Of a stretch of 64,000 bases of DNA, positions 27,825 through 35,959 are shown in pieces. How positions within the stretch are numbered: the stretch's first letter is position 1; every line of letters starts with the position of its first letter. The position numbers and the translations under genes are program-made. The DNA comes from DATDAW01 sp036525185 (GTDB lineage Bacteria; Verrucomicrobiota; Verrucomicrobiia; Chthoniobacterales; DASVRZ01), in NCBI GenBank assembly GCA_036525185.1, contig DATDAW010000028.1, positions 11,330-75,329 on the forward strand, written 5' to 3'. The notes beneath the pieces were generated by a model. That model was not told where the DNA came from and did not search any database. It saw nothing but the letters and a program-made list of their open reading frames with translations.

Positions 27825-28643
27825 ATGAAAAAAACACGCTGTCTGTTTTTCACAGCCGTATTCCTTTTGGGTCTTGTCTCCGCACCAGCCATGAATGCAG
27901 CGATTGTTGAAAAACCTCTCACTTACGAACACGATGGCGTAAAACTCATCGGTTTTCTTGCTTACGATGATACCAAAACGGCTGCTGGAAAACCACCGGG
28001 CGTACTTTTGATTCCCGAATGGTGGGGACTCAATGATTACGTAAAGTCACGCACCAAGCAGCTCGCGGAGTTAGGCTATGTTGCTTTCGCAGCTGATATG
28101 TATGGCGATGGTCAGACGACGACTGATGCCGGGAAGGCAGGGCAGCTGGCAGGCCAGTTTTATGGAAAACCATTGATGCCGGAGCGCGCAAAAGCCGGGC
28201 TCGACGCTCTCCTCAAAACAGGGCTGGTTGATGAATCGAGGCTGGCAGCAATCGGTTTCTGCTTCGGCGGTTCGACCGTCCAAACGCTCGCATACGCCGG
28301 AGCGCCGGTGGTCGGGATCGTCAGTTTTCATGGCAGCCCTATGGCACCTCCTGCGGGTGTCGCGGGGAAGGTGAAAACGAGATTCCTTCTCCTAAATGGC
28401 GGCGCCGATCCACTCTCGACCCCTGCGGACAATGCGAAAGTGGAGAAGTCGCTCAAAGCTGCAAAAATCGATTACCAGAGCGTCAGTTACCCTGGCGCGT
28501 TGCACGCCTTTACGAATCCTGGAGCGGACGAGCTCGCGGCAAAGAATGGTCTGGTTGGGAAAATCGGCTACAACGACCCCGCTGCAAAGGCCTCGTGGGC
28601 GGCCATGCAGGCTTTTTTTGGAGAGATTTTTCGGAAGAATTAA
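27825..28643 (+). CDS. Exported dienelactone hydrolase-family protein
   Basis: Alpha/beta hydrolase of 272 residues with an N-terminal signal peptide (MKKTRCLFFTAVFLLGLVSAPAMNA). Dienelactone-hydrolase features are IPEWWGLNDYVK with the Glu that primes the nucleophile (Glu65), nucleophile elbow GFCFGGS with Cys146, acid Asp195 (GGADPLS) and His227 (ALHAF). The substrate is unknown. The periplasmic location argues against the classical chlorocatechol role. ATG 27825 is chosen because it places the signal peptide at the start. 15 bp downstream lies the PagL-like gene, probably co-transcribed. Confidence 0.88.
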   Translation: MKKTRCLFFTAVFLLGLVSAPAMNAAIVEKPLTYEHDGVKLIGFLAYDDTKTAAGKPPGVLLIPEWWGLNDYVKSRTKQLAELGYVAFAADMYGDGQTTTDAGKAGQLAGQFYGKPLMPERAKAGLDALLKTGLVDESRLAAIGFCFGGSTVQTLAYAGAPVVGIVSFHGSPMAPPAGVAGKVKTRFLLLNGGADPLSTPADNAKVEKSLKAAKIDYQSVSYPGALHAFTNPGADELAAKNGLVGKIGYNDPAAKASWAAMQAFFGEIFRKN

Positions 28644-28658
28644 GGTCTAGTTCCGCGC

Positions 28659-29276
28659 GTGCTCCGAATCGCCCTCTCTTTTCTCGCGCTTGCTTGCTTC
28701 ACTCGATTGTCACTTGGCGGGGCTGTTGAAACTCCGATTCAGGAAACGTTGCAATTGGCAGAGTCCAGACTGGACCAATCGGTGATTGAGCTGGCAGCCG
28801 CGTATCAGGTTAAAATCCTGTCACCAAATGCAACGCACGGCTACCGCGTGTTGAACGGGATGCTCACTTACAAATCGCGCGGCGGCTTCCAACGAGATCT
28901 TTTCGGCGGAAAGTTCGCGGTTCGAAATACGATCTCTCTGCTGGCAGAGCCGTTTTTGGAGGGCAGTGAATCGCATTATTTCGGAGTGGCATTCCGGCCG
29001 TCACTGGAATGGTGGCCGGTGAGCGAAAAATACTACCTCTTCTTCAGTCCCGGGGGCGGTTTTGGCGTCGTCGACAGTCGCGGTGTGGAAGGCGGTCAGG
29101 GTCAGGACCTTACGCTAAACATTCTCATGGATGCCGGAGTGGGATTCTTTCTGAATGAAAGCACTGCGTTAAAGTTCGGCATTCAATATCAACACCTCTC
29201 GAACGGCGGGATGACGGATCCAAATCCGGGATTGAATATGCTGGGACCCGAGATCGGAGTTTCCGTATTTTTCTAA
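28659..29276 (+). CDS. PagL-like lipid A 3-O-deacylase / acyloxyacyl hydrolase family outer-membrane protein
   Basis: 205 residues, GTG start, signal peptide to about residue 21. The C-terminal two thirds alternate polar and hydrophobic residues like an eight-stranded beta barrel and end in VFF. The PagL-type catalytic pair is present as YQHLSNGG (His179, Ser181), followed by NPGLN. Family members remove the 3-O acyl chain from lipid A in the outer membrane. The N-terminal 50 residues are extra relative to classical PagL and may be helical. Function is inferred from the motif only. Confidence 0.75.
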   Translation: MLRIALSFLALACFTRLSLGGAVETPIQETLQLAESRLDQSVIELAAAYQVKILSPNATHGYRVLNGMLTYKSRGGFQRDLFGGKFAVRNTISLLAEPFLEGSESHYFGVAFRPSLEWWPVSEKYYLFFSPGGGFGVVDSRGVEGGQGQDLTLNILMDAGVGFFLNESTALKFGIQYQHLSNGGMTDPNPGLNMLGPEIGVSVFF

Positions 29277-29287
29277 TTCTCTACTCC

Positions 29288-29827
29288 ATGGACCCGGACA
29301 TCGTTTATTTCGATTTGGAAACGCAACGCACTGCCAACGACGCTGGCGGTTGGGATCGCAAACGCGACATGGGAATGTCCATCGGTGTCACCTACAGCAC
29401 GCGACTTGGCGGATATCGGATTTACCAGGAAAAAGACGTTGAACAGCTCATCCGGCAACTCGTGCGCGCAGACCTCGTCGTGGGATTCAACGTTATCAGT
29501 TTCGACTACGAAGTGCTGATGGGTTACACGATCTTGGATCTACCGGATCAATGCCGAACTCTGGATATGCTCGTGGATGTCGAAACCAAGTTAGGCCATC
29601 GAATCAAGCTCGACTCTCTGGCACAGGCATCCCTCGGTGTGGGAAAAACCGGCGACGGCCTCGAAGCGTTGCGTTGGTGGAAAGAGGGAAAACTTTACGA
29701 AATCGCCGAGTATTGCTGTTTCGACGTCAAAGTCACCAAACTCGTCCACGAATACGGTCTGAAAAACCGCCAAGTCCATTATACAGACAAGTTCAACCAG
29801 AAGAAGAGCGTGAAAGTGGATTGGTAG
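29288..29827 (+). CDS. RNase H-fold (DEDD-type) 3'-5' exonuclease-like protein
   Basis: 179-residue protein like the ribonuclease H-like domain found alone (YprB type) or at the C-terminus of DEAD-box helicases. Exonuclease motifs are IVYFDLETQ (Asp9, Glu11), VGFNVISFDYEVL and AEYCCFDVKVTKLVHEYG. The long region between motif I and II lacks other domains. The nucleic-acid substrate is unknown. The start lies 11 bp after the PagL-like gene, so the two may be co-transcribed; the 3' end faces leuD across a 72-bp spacer with an inverted repeat. Confidence 0.8.
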   Translation: MDPDIVYFDLETQRTANDAGGWDRKRDMGMSIGVTYSTRLGGYRIYQEKDVEQLIRQLVRADLVVGFNVISFDYEVLMGYTILDLPDQCRTLDMLVDVETKLGHRIKLDSLAQASLGVGKTGDGLEALRWWKEGKLYEIAEYCCFDVKVTKLVHEYGLKNRQVHYTDKFNQKKSVKVDW

Positions 29828-29855
29828 GAAGAAGGCAGAAGGCGGAATTTTAGTT

Positions 29856-29890
29856 ACGCAGAAATCGCGGGTTCTCTACAGGTTCTGCGT
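29856..29890. terminator. Inverted repeat between convergent genes
   Basis: Arms ACGCAGAA (29856-29863) and TTCTGCGT (29883-29890) with a 19-nt loop, lying between the exonuclease gene (+) and leuD (-). Weak as a terminator because of the long loop and the lack of a T run. The arms share GCAGAA/TTCTGC with the stronger hairpin at 43831-43862. Confidence 0.35.
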
Positions 29891-29899
29891 TCCGTGTTC

Positions 29900-30445
29900 T
29901 TATTTGGCTGATATCATGCCGCTCGTCCGGGCATAGTTGAACAAGCCGCCTGCGTCGATGACGGGACGGACTTCTCCGAGAGGTTTCAGATGAACAACTT
30001 TATCGCCGACCGTGAGCGTGTCGGTGTCGAAATCCAATGTCGCGATTTCGCCGGTGGTAAGGATTTCGCAGAGGCGATCGGGGGTGTCGTACGGGTAGAG
30101 TTCACCGGTCGCCACGGCATTACGGAAGAAAATGCGAGCAAAACTACTAGCGATAACAGCTTCAACTCCCGCTGCGCCGAGAGCGATGGGCGCATGTTCA
30201 CGGGAACTTCCACAGCCGAAATTTTTCCCTGCGATAATGATTTTGTATTCGGTTTTCAGTTCGCCGGGTTGGATGAACTTGGTTGGATACAGGTCGTCTG
30301 GCAAACCGACAAGCGCGTACGAACCGAGTTTGTCATATTCCTCAGGAATCGTCGGCACCAGTGTAAGATATTGAGCCGGAATGATTTGATCGGTGTCGAT
30401 ATTGTCTTTGACGACGTAGATGGGGCTGGTGACCTGGTGTGGCAT
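29900..30445 (-). CDS. leuD: 3-isopropylmalate dehydratase small subunit
   Basis: Swivel subunit of isopropylmalate isomerase in leucine synthesis, 181 residues. DNIDTDQIIPAQYLTL at the N-terminus, GKNFGCGSSREHAP and ARIFFRNAVATGE are diagnostic. The text YDKLGSYALVGLPDDLY and the C-terminal VIDAGGLFNYAR are strikingly like plant plastid IPMI small subunits as I remember them, not the enterobacterial LeuD. Last gene of a leuC-lipoprotein-leuD unit; the start is 5 bp after the stop of the lipoprotein gene. Confidence 0.94.
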   Translation of the reverse strand: MPHQVTSPIYVVKDNIDTDQIIPAQYLTLVPTIPEEYDKLGSYALVGLPDDLYPTKFIQPGELKTEYKIIIAGKNFGCGSSREHAPIALGAAGVEAVIASSFARIFFRNAVATGELYPYDTPDRLCEILTTGEIATLDFDTDTLTVGDKVVHLKPLGEVRPVIDAGGLFNYARTSGMISAK

Positions 30446-30450
30446 AAGGT

Positions 30451-31131
30451 TTAGGGCGTGACCGCTGGAGTAGGCGTAGGCGTCTGTTTGCTCTCCGGAG
30501 AAGGCGTGACCTCGGGTGCTGGCGTTGACTTGGGCGACGCCTCGGGGACCGGCGTCGGTTTCCCCTCCAGTTCGGTCAAGTTCGGCAAATCCGGCATGAT
30601 TGGTAGATCCGGGAGCGCTTCGGAATTACTGGCACTGGTGGCGGCCGCGCGTGCCGCCTCTTCGGCATTGTATTGAGAGACGACGGCGGGATTATTATCG
30701 AGATTAGACCTGCGCCGGCGTGACGTGGTGGTTGGGGAAGCCGCCGCAAGGGATTGCGCGGAGGCGATCCATTCGGGTGTGGCAGGGAAAATATCGTCGG
30801 TAGCAACGTAACCTTCCATGCCTGAGTCCAGCTTGACCTTGCTGTAGCCGAAACTCCGTTTGACGAGACCGATGAGCGTGCCGCGGCGGAGGCTTTGGTC
30901 AGGACCGCCACGTTGCTGCGGTCCAAGCCGGTAAATCGGTGTAAAATCCGCTTTCACAACGTAGTATGGCAACCCATTTCGGTCATAACCGGCGACGGCC
31001 AGGTTGGGTTTGGATTCGGCAGCAGTCGCGGCCACGTCTTTTTTCTTGTCCTTGCCAAACCAACCACATCCAGCGACGGCGCAAGTCACGACAATGGCTG
31101 TAATGTTCCGGATTACCTTCTCGACGTCCAT
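30451..31131 (-). CDS. Lipoprotein with SH3-like region and Pro-rich tail, between leuC and leuD
   Basis: 226 residues. The N-terminus has a short hydrophobic stretch and lipobox VAGC (Cys at about 22), so an outer- or inner-membrane lipoprotein is predicted. A central region (about 75-115, RRGTLIGLVKRSFGYSKVKLDSG then EGYVATDDIF) looks like a bacterial SH3-like fold that may bind peptidoglycan. The rest is low complexity: an Arg-rich patch, Ala-rich stretch and a Pro/Thr/Glu-rich tail. No enzymatic signature. Its position inside the leucine operon is unexplained. Confidence 0.72.
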   Translation of the reverse strand: MDVEKVIRNITAIVVTCAVAGCGWFGKDKKKDVAATAAESKPNLAVAGYDRNGLPYYVVKADFTPIYRLGPQQRGGPDQSLRRGTLIGLVKRSFGYSKVKLDSGMEGYVATDDIFPATPEWIASAQSLAAASPTTTSRRRRSNLDNNPAVVSQYNAEEAARAAATSASNSEALPDLPIMPDLPNLTELEGKPTPVPEASPKSTPAPEVTPSPESKQTPTPTPAVTP

Positions 31132-31192
31132 CTGAAACTCCCCCGGTTGTTAAGAAATATGCCGGTTGATCTATTGGCGTTCGTTTTTGGAT

Positions 31193-32572
31193 TTACAAGA
31201 ATTCGCGAGGGTCAGTGATATGGCCGGTGATTGCAGACGCTGCCACGGTGTATGGGCTTGCCAGGAAGACTTTGCTTTCCTTGCTCCCCATTCGGCCCGG
31301 GAAATTCCGGTTTGTGGCGCTGATGCAATTCATGGGTTTGTTCATGCGACCGAAAGTGTCAACCGGGCCGCCGAGACAGGCGGCGCAGGAAGCGTTTTCG
31401 GTCATGAGCACGCCGGCGCCGCTGAGGATATCCCAAACGGATTCGTTCTTGGAGCCGTTCTGCCAATACGTGGTTTTGAGTTCGTTGACCACATCGGGCG
31501 TCGCGGGAACGCCGAATGTATCAATCTTGACCGATTTGCCGCGCACGACTTCGGCGAATGCCAAAAAGTCACTGGTCTTTCCGCCCGTGCAAGAGCCGAT
31601 GTAAGCGCGGTGCAGCTCGATCTTGCCGAGGTTTTTCGCAAGTTCGCGCTGACCTGGATCGGGGTGCATGGCAACCGTCGGCTCAAGCTTGGAAAGGTCG
31701 AACGCCTTGTCGTAAATAAACTTCTGGTCGCTATCGAGTTCGACAGCTTCGTAGGTCTCCTTCGTGCCGTTACGCTTGGTGCGCTCATCCACGTAGGCGA
31801 AGGTCTTTTCGTCAGCAGGGAAGATGCCGTTTTTGCCGCCAGCTTCGATGGCCATATTCGCAATAGTCATGCGATCGTCCATGTTCAAAGCGCTGGCACC
31901 GGGACCTTCCCATTGCATCGAGCGATAGGTAGCTCCGTCAAAACCGATGTCGCCGATCACGTGCAGGATAACGTCCTTGGCCATCACGCCCGGCGGCAAG
32001 TCGCCTTCGAGATAAAAGCGCATGGATTCCGGCACTTTGATGAGCAATTTGCCCGTGCCAAGGATGAAGCCCGCGTCAGTGTTTCCAATGCCGGTGGCGA
32101 ACTGACCGAAAGCACCCGCCATGCAGGTATGCGAGTCCGTGCCGAAGAGGATTTCACCTGGCCGCGTGTGGCCTTTTGCCGGAAGCGCGGTGTGGCAGAC
32201 GCCGGCAAACTGCGATCCATACTGCCGTTTCAGCTGGCCTTTCGAGGGGTCAAACTTCCAATGGCCCTCCGGGTCATCGATAACATCGTAAAAATAGGGC
32301 AGACCCTGTTCACGGACGAAATCACGGAGAATATCGACGTTGCGATTCGAAAGGCTGTCGGCCGTGAAAATATAGTGGTCGGGAATAATGACGATTTTTT
32401 TCGGATCCCAGACTTTTGCGTCCTTTCCGAATTCGCGTTTGAAGACGCCGATGGTGCCTGGGCCGCACACATCGTGTGTGAGAAGGATATCGACGTTTAC
32501 CCAGACACTGTCGCCCGGGCCGACATGCGATTTTCCACTTGCCTTGGCCAGTATTTTCTCCGTGAGGGTCAT
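31193..32572 (-). CDS. leuC: 3-isopropylmalate dehydratase large subunit
   Basis: Aconitase-fold catalytic subunit with a 4Fe-4S cluster that converts 2- to 3-isopropylmalate. Cluster ligands appear in YIGSCTGGKTSDF and NASCAACLGG (three Cys). Other motifs: VDILLTHDVCGPGTIG, GTDSHTCMAGAFGQFATGIG and the C-terminal NRNFPGRMG. The text closely follows plant IPMI large subunits (KIVIIPDHYIFTAD, NRNVDILRDF). ATG 32572 (MTLTEKILAKASGK) is the usual start; ATG 32596 would add 8 residues. A stop-free reading frame runs along the whole opposite strand but is a shadow. Confidence 0.95.
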   Translation of the reverse strand: MTLTEKILAKASGKSHVGPGDSVWVNVDILLTHDVCGPGTIGVFKREFGKDAKVWDPKKIVIIPDHYIFTADSLSNRNVDILRDFVREQGLPYFYDVIDDPEGHWKFDPSKGQLKRQYGSQFAGVCHTALPAKGHTRPGEILFGTDSHTCMAGAFGQFATGIGNTDAGFILGTGKLLIKVPESMRFYLEGDLPPGVMAKDVILHVIGDIGFDGATYRSMQWEGPGASALNMDDRMTIANMAIEAGGKNGIFPADEKTFAYVDERTKRNGTKETYEAVELDSDQKFIYDKAFDLSKLEPTVAMHPDPGQRELAKNLGKIELHRAYIGSCTGGKTSDFLAFAEVVRGKSVKIDTFGVPATPDVVNELKTTYWQNGSKNESVWDILSGAGVLMTENASCAACLGGPVDTFGRMNKPMNCISATNRNFPGRMGSKESKVFLASPYTVAASAITGHITDPREFL

Positions 32573-32761
32573 GATCTTTGGGCTGTCACGGTGCATCCGT
32601 AAACTTGGGAAATCAACTGCTTTCGACTACGAGCCAGTGTGGCGACCGGTGTCTGATCGCGTGAGAGCCTTCATGAGAAGATATGCTCCACGAGGCAGCC
32701 TGAATCGCCTGCTTTTCGTGCTTGAGCAGTCCATGGGCTTTCAGATTCACTGCTCAGTCAC

Positions 32762-33499
32762 ATGGAAAAGGAAACAACCAACTCGAAGGCGCAGTACAAA
32801 CGCATTGTTCTGAAAGTCAGCGGGGAGGCTCTCCGCGAACTCGGGAGCAAGGATAACATTTCACCTCAGATCGTCGCCGCCATTGCTACGCAAGTCAAAG
32901 CTGTGCGCGAAATGGGAGTCGAGGTCGCTATCGTCATTGGCGGCGGCAATATTTGGCGCGGCCTTCCAGCAAGCGGCCGCGGCATGGACCGCACAACGGC
33001 TGACTACATGGGCATGCTCGCAACCGTCATCAATGGAATGGCGCTGCAGAGCGGACTCGAACAAATGGGCGTTCCGACGCGCGTTCACACAGCCATCGAA
33101 ATGAAAAACGTCGCCGAGCCGTTCATCTTGCGCAGAGCGGTGCGCCAAATGGAAAAAGGCGAAGTTGTCATCTTTGTCGCCGGCACCGGCAACCCGTTTT
33201 TCTCTACCGACACCACGGCTGCGCTGCGTGCCAGTGAAATCAAGGCCGAGATCATTCTCAAGGCAACCAAAGTCGACGGCATCTATGACAAGGATCCGAA
33301 GAAACATTCCGACGCGGTCAAATATGAGACCGTCACCTATTCCGAGTGCCTCGCCAAACGTTTGCAGGTGATGGATTCGACTGCGTTCAGCCTCTGTATG
33401 GACAACAAAGTGCCGATCATCGTTTTCGACATGACGCATCCGGAAAACATTCTGCGCGTCGTCGAGGGTGAAAAGATCGGTACTTTGGTGCATGGTTGA
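32762..33499 (+). CDS. pyrH: UMP kinase
   Basis: Phosphorylates UMP to UDP in pyrimidine synthesis; cytosolic hexamer of the amino-acid-kinase fold. 245 residues with KRIVLKVSGEAL, VIGGGNIWRG, MDRTTADYMGMLATVINGMAL and GTGNPFFSTDTTAALRA, all typical of bacterial PyrH. The frr gene follows 37 bp downstream; in many bacteria tsf-pyrH-frr are linked, but rpsB and tsf are not upstream here. Confidence 0.97.
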   Translation: MEKETTNSKAQYKRIVLKVSGEALRELGSKDNISPQIVAAIATQVKAVREMGVEVAIVIGGGNIWRGLPASGRGMDRTTADYMGMLATVINGMALQSGLEQMGVPTRVHTAIEMKNVAEPFILRRAVRQMEKGEVVIFVAGTGNPFFSTDTTAALRASEIKAEIILKATKVDGIYDKDPKKHSDAVKYETVTYSECLAKRLQVMDSTAFSLCMDNKVPIIVFDMTHPENILRVVEGEKIGTLVHG

Positions 33500-33536
33500 T
33501 CACCATTCCCGTCGTCCAGGCGTGGAGACCACTGTT

Positions 33537-34097
33537 ATGACCTCCGAAGAAATCCTCTTTGAAACCGAAGCGGACATGGAAAAAAGCGTGGATTACATGA
33601 TTCACGAGTTTGCCACCGTCCGGACCGGGAAAGCTTCGCCCACACTCGTCGAAAACATCGACGTCGAGGCTTACGGGTCGAACATGAAACTCAAGCAGCT
33701 CGCGCTGATAACGACGCCGGAACCACGTTTGCTGGTTATTCAGCCTTTTGATGCCAGCACCGTGAAAGACATCGAACGCGGCATCAAAGAATCCAAAATT
33801 GGCATCAATCCAGCCGTCGACGGAAAGATTATTCGCCTTCCGATTCCAGAGCTCTCCGAGGAACGGCGCAAAGATCTCGTTAAAAGCATCAAACAAATGG
33901 CTGAAGAAGCCCGGGTCCGCGTGCGCGCTAACCGACGCGCGGGCATCGATGGGCTAAAAAAACTAAAAGCCGACGGCGAAATCACAGAAGATGAGCTGCG
34001 CGATCTTGAAAAGGAAGTTCAGAATTTGACCGATAAATTCGTCGCTTCCATCGACAAGCACGTCGCTTCCAAAGAAGCAGAGATCATGAGGGTGTGA
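33537..34097 (+). CDS. frr: Ribosome recycling factor
   Basis: Releases the post-termination ribosome together with EF-G. 186 residues, the normal length, with MIHEFATVRTGKASPTLVENI, QPFDASTVKDIERGI, INPAVDGKIIRLPIP and the C-terminal NLTDKFVASIDKHVASKEAEIM. ATG 33537 is selected: GGAG lies about 10 bp upstream and the protein then starts just before the first helix. The frame is open further upstream, overlapping pyrH, without family similarity. Confidence 0.96.
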   Translation: MTSEEILFETEADMEKSVDYMIHEFATVRTGKASPTLVENIDVEAYGSNMKLKQLALITTPEPRLLVIQPFDASTVKDIERGIKESKIGINPAVDGKIIRLPIPELSEERRKDLVKSIKQMAEEARVRVRANRRAGIDGLKKLKADGEITEDELRDLEKEVQNLTDKFVASIDKHVASKEAEIMRV

Positions 34098-34588
34098 TGA
34101 GAAAGGCCGTTGTCATCCTGCTGATTCTGTTGATCCCTTCGATTCTCAACGTCAGAGGCGAGATCGTCCGATCAGCACCAGAATTTCGCTGGCAGGGCAT
34201 CAATGGCGCTTCGCGGTCGCTAAGCTCACTCGGCAAACAACCGGTCGTTCTCATCGTCGCCCCATCTCCTCATTCGCGCGTTTTTCGCAAACAATTGACC
34301 GAAATCGAGCGCCTGTACCGTCAGTATGCCGGACGCAGCGCTGTCTTTTGCGCGGCATTCACCCAACAACCGGGTGAAATAGAATCCGACATCCCATTCT
34401 TGTACGCTCTGGATCCCCAAGAGGTCGCAAGCAATTACGGCGTGGGCAGCCACAACTTCCTCATCGCCGTCATCGGCCCGGACCGGAATCTGGACCTGCT
34501 GAGCTGGGAGCGCACCAACGGCAATCGTCTTCGCGATGTCATCGATAACGGCTACGTCATGCAGTCCGTCCGGCGGAGCCGACAATAA
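34097..34588 (+). CDS. Small secreted protein, DUF4174-like thioredoxin-fold candidate
   Basis: About 163 residues with a signal peptide (MRKAVVILLILLIPSILNVRG). The region SLSSLGKQPVVLIVAPSPHSRVFRKQLTEIERLYRQY resembles the DUF4174 / thioredoxin-like start, and the C-terminal FLIAVIGPDRNLDLLSW strand fits that fold. There is no CxxC, so redox activity is unlikely. It overlaps the frr stop by one base (GTG 34094 is an alternative start) and is probably co-transcribed with pyrH-frr. The role is unknown. Confidence 0.6.
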   Translation: MRKAVVILLILLIPSILNVRGEIVRSAPEFRWQGINGASRSLSSLGKQPVVLIVAPSPHSRVFRKQLTEIERLYRQYAGRSAVFCAAFTQQPGEIESDIPFLYALDPQEVASNYGVGSHNFLIAVIGPDRNLDLLSWERTNGNRLRDVIDNGYVMQSVRRSRQ

Positions 34589-34801
34589 GATCCCCTATCA
34601 GTCAGCGTAAGAAAAACACCCATCAAACGAATGCGAATCGACTCTTTCTGAGACTGGTAAATCACCACCCTGCGAAACAAACGGCGGCACGATTATTGCT
34701 AATTTGAACGCGAACGTAGCCGTAATATGCGAACTCTCCCTCTCTCCCTTGCATCTCCTTTTTCCTTTTCTTCCCTTCTTCCTTCTGGCTCACATCGACG
34801 A

Positions 34802-35959
34802 ATGACACCTCCGGTTCTTTATGTCTATGACGGAAAGATGACCCACGTCGGAATCGATGCCGTCGTCCGGCGGCAACTTAAGGCGCTGACCGAAGAGGCT
34901 CAGCTGGATGTCGAGCTAATCAGCCGCGGCCGCTCGCAGATGGCAGGCGTTACAGACAGGGCAAGATACTATTCAGCTGCGAACCTTATTTCGTGGCTGC
35001 CGCGAAAAGTCTATTACGGCGCCCGCCGACGCCTTCACGCGATGCGCGCTCGAAAATCTCTGCGTCGGCGAGAGTACAGCGCTGTGATCAGCTGGCCTCA
35101 ACGCGCCCTGCACGCTTTTCGTGAAGCAAAAGAACGGGGAATTCCAACCATTTTAAACTGCGACATCGTCCATTTCGCAACTCGGCTTTCGAAGAAACGC
35201 GTCTTCCGCTGGCCAGAGTTTTCGATTGACGAACAAAACGAGGAATACGATCTGGCCGATGCTATTTTGGTTCCGTCCGAGTATTCGCGGCAGACTTTTC
35301 TCGATTTCGGCATTCCGGCAAGCAAACTGATAGTCATCGGCCGCGGCGTTGACACCGACGTTTATCGTCCGGCACCCGCCTTCGATGTCAATGATCGGCG
35401 CGAATGTCGACCCTTCCGCGTATTGTTTTGCGGACGCGTTGGTGAGCGAAAAGGCATTCGGCAAGTGATTGATGCCTGGCGCGCGGCTTCGATTCCGAAC
35501 GCTGAGTTGTGGGTCGCCGGCGAGGTCGACCCGGAATCTGAAGCCTTCGTGCATGGCGTCCGCGACCCCAACATCCGTTTTCGTGGATTCCGACGCGATT
35601 TGGCGGAAATCGTGCCTCAATGCGACGTGCAAATCCTGCTTTCGCGCATGGAGGGAATGACCAAATCTCTTCTCGAAGGCGCCGCTTGTGGTCTCGCAAC
35701 GATCGCCACCATTGAGACGGGTTTCCCGTTCGAAGAAGGGGTCAATGGTTTTGCTGTGAAGCGCACCGATCTCGAGACCGTCGCTGCTCGTCTCACCTTG
35801 CTCGCCGAAGATCGGAATCGCTGCCGAGAAATGGGTCGTCGCGGTCGTCTCAGCATCCTCGAGCATTACACCTGGGCACGTTTCAACGAACGATTTCTCT
35901 CGGCCGTTGAACTACTTACGGTCAAAAAGGATTCTTTGGAGCTAGCTGGCGCACGATAA
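34802..35959 (+). CDS. GT4-family glycosyltransferase
   Basis: GT-B fold enzyme of about 385 residues, likely building a surface polysaccharide from a nucleotide sugar. C-terminal donor-binding half is clear: FCGRVGERKGIRQVIDAW and EGMTKSLLEGAACGLATIATIETGFPFEEG, with the Glu of the E-x7-E-like motif. ATG 34802 (MTPPVLYVYDG) is preferred over ATG 34727, which adds 25 Ser/Leu-rich residues. The last 38 bp overlap the 3' end of the next GT gene on the opposite strand. Confidence 0.87.
   Translation: MTPPVLYVYDGKMTHVGIDAVVRRQLKALTEEAQLDVELISRGRSQMAGVTDRARYYSAANLISWLPRKVYYGARRRLHAMRARKSLRRREYSAVISWPQRALHAFREAKERGIPTILNCDIVHFATRLSKKRVFRWPEFSIDEQNEEYDLADAILVPSEYSRQTFLDFGIPASKLIVIGRGVDTDVYRPAPAFDVNDRRECRPFRVLFCGRVGERKGIRQVIDAWRAASIPNAELWVAGEVDPESEAFVHGVRDPNIRFRGFRRDLAEIVPQCDVQILLSRMEGMTKSLLEGAACGLATIATIETGFPFEEGVNGFAVKRTDLETVAARLTLLAEDRNRCREMGRRGRLSILEHYTWARFNERFLSAVELLTVKKDSLELAGAR

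Noticed and set aside
31166..32602. 478-residue open frame antisense to all of leuC
   Set aside because: Exact mirror of a highly conserved gene, no recognisable domain, no upstream signal. Long antisense frames are expected from codon bias at this GC content.
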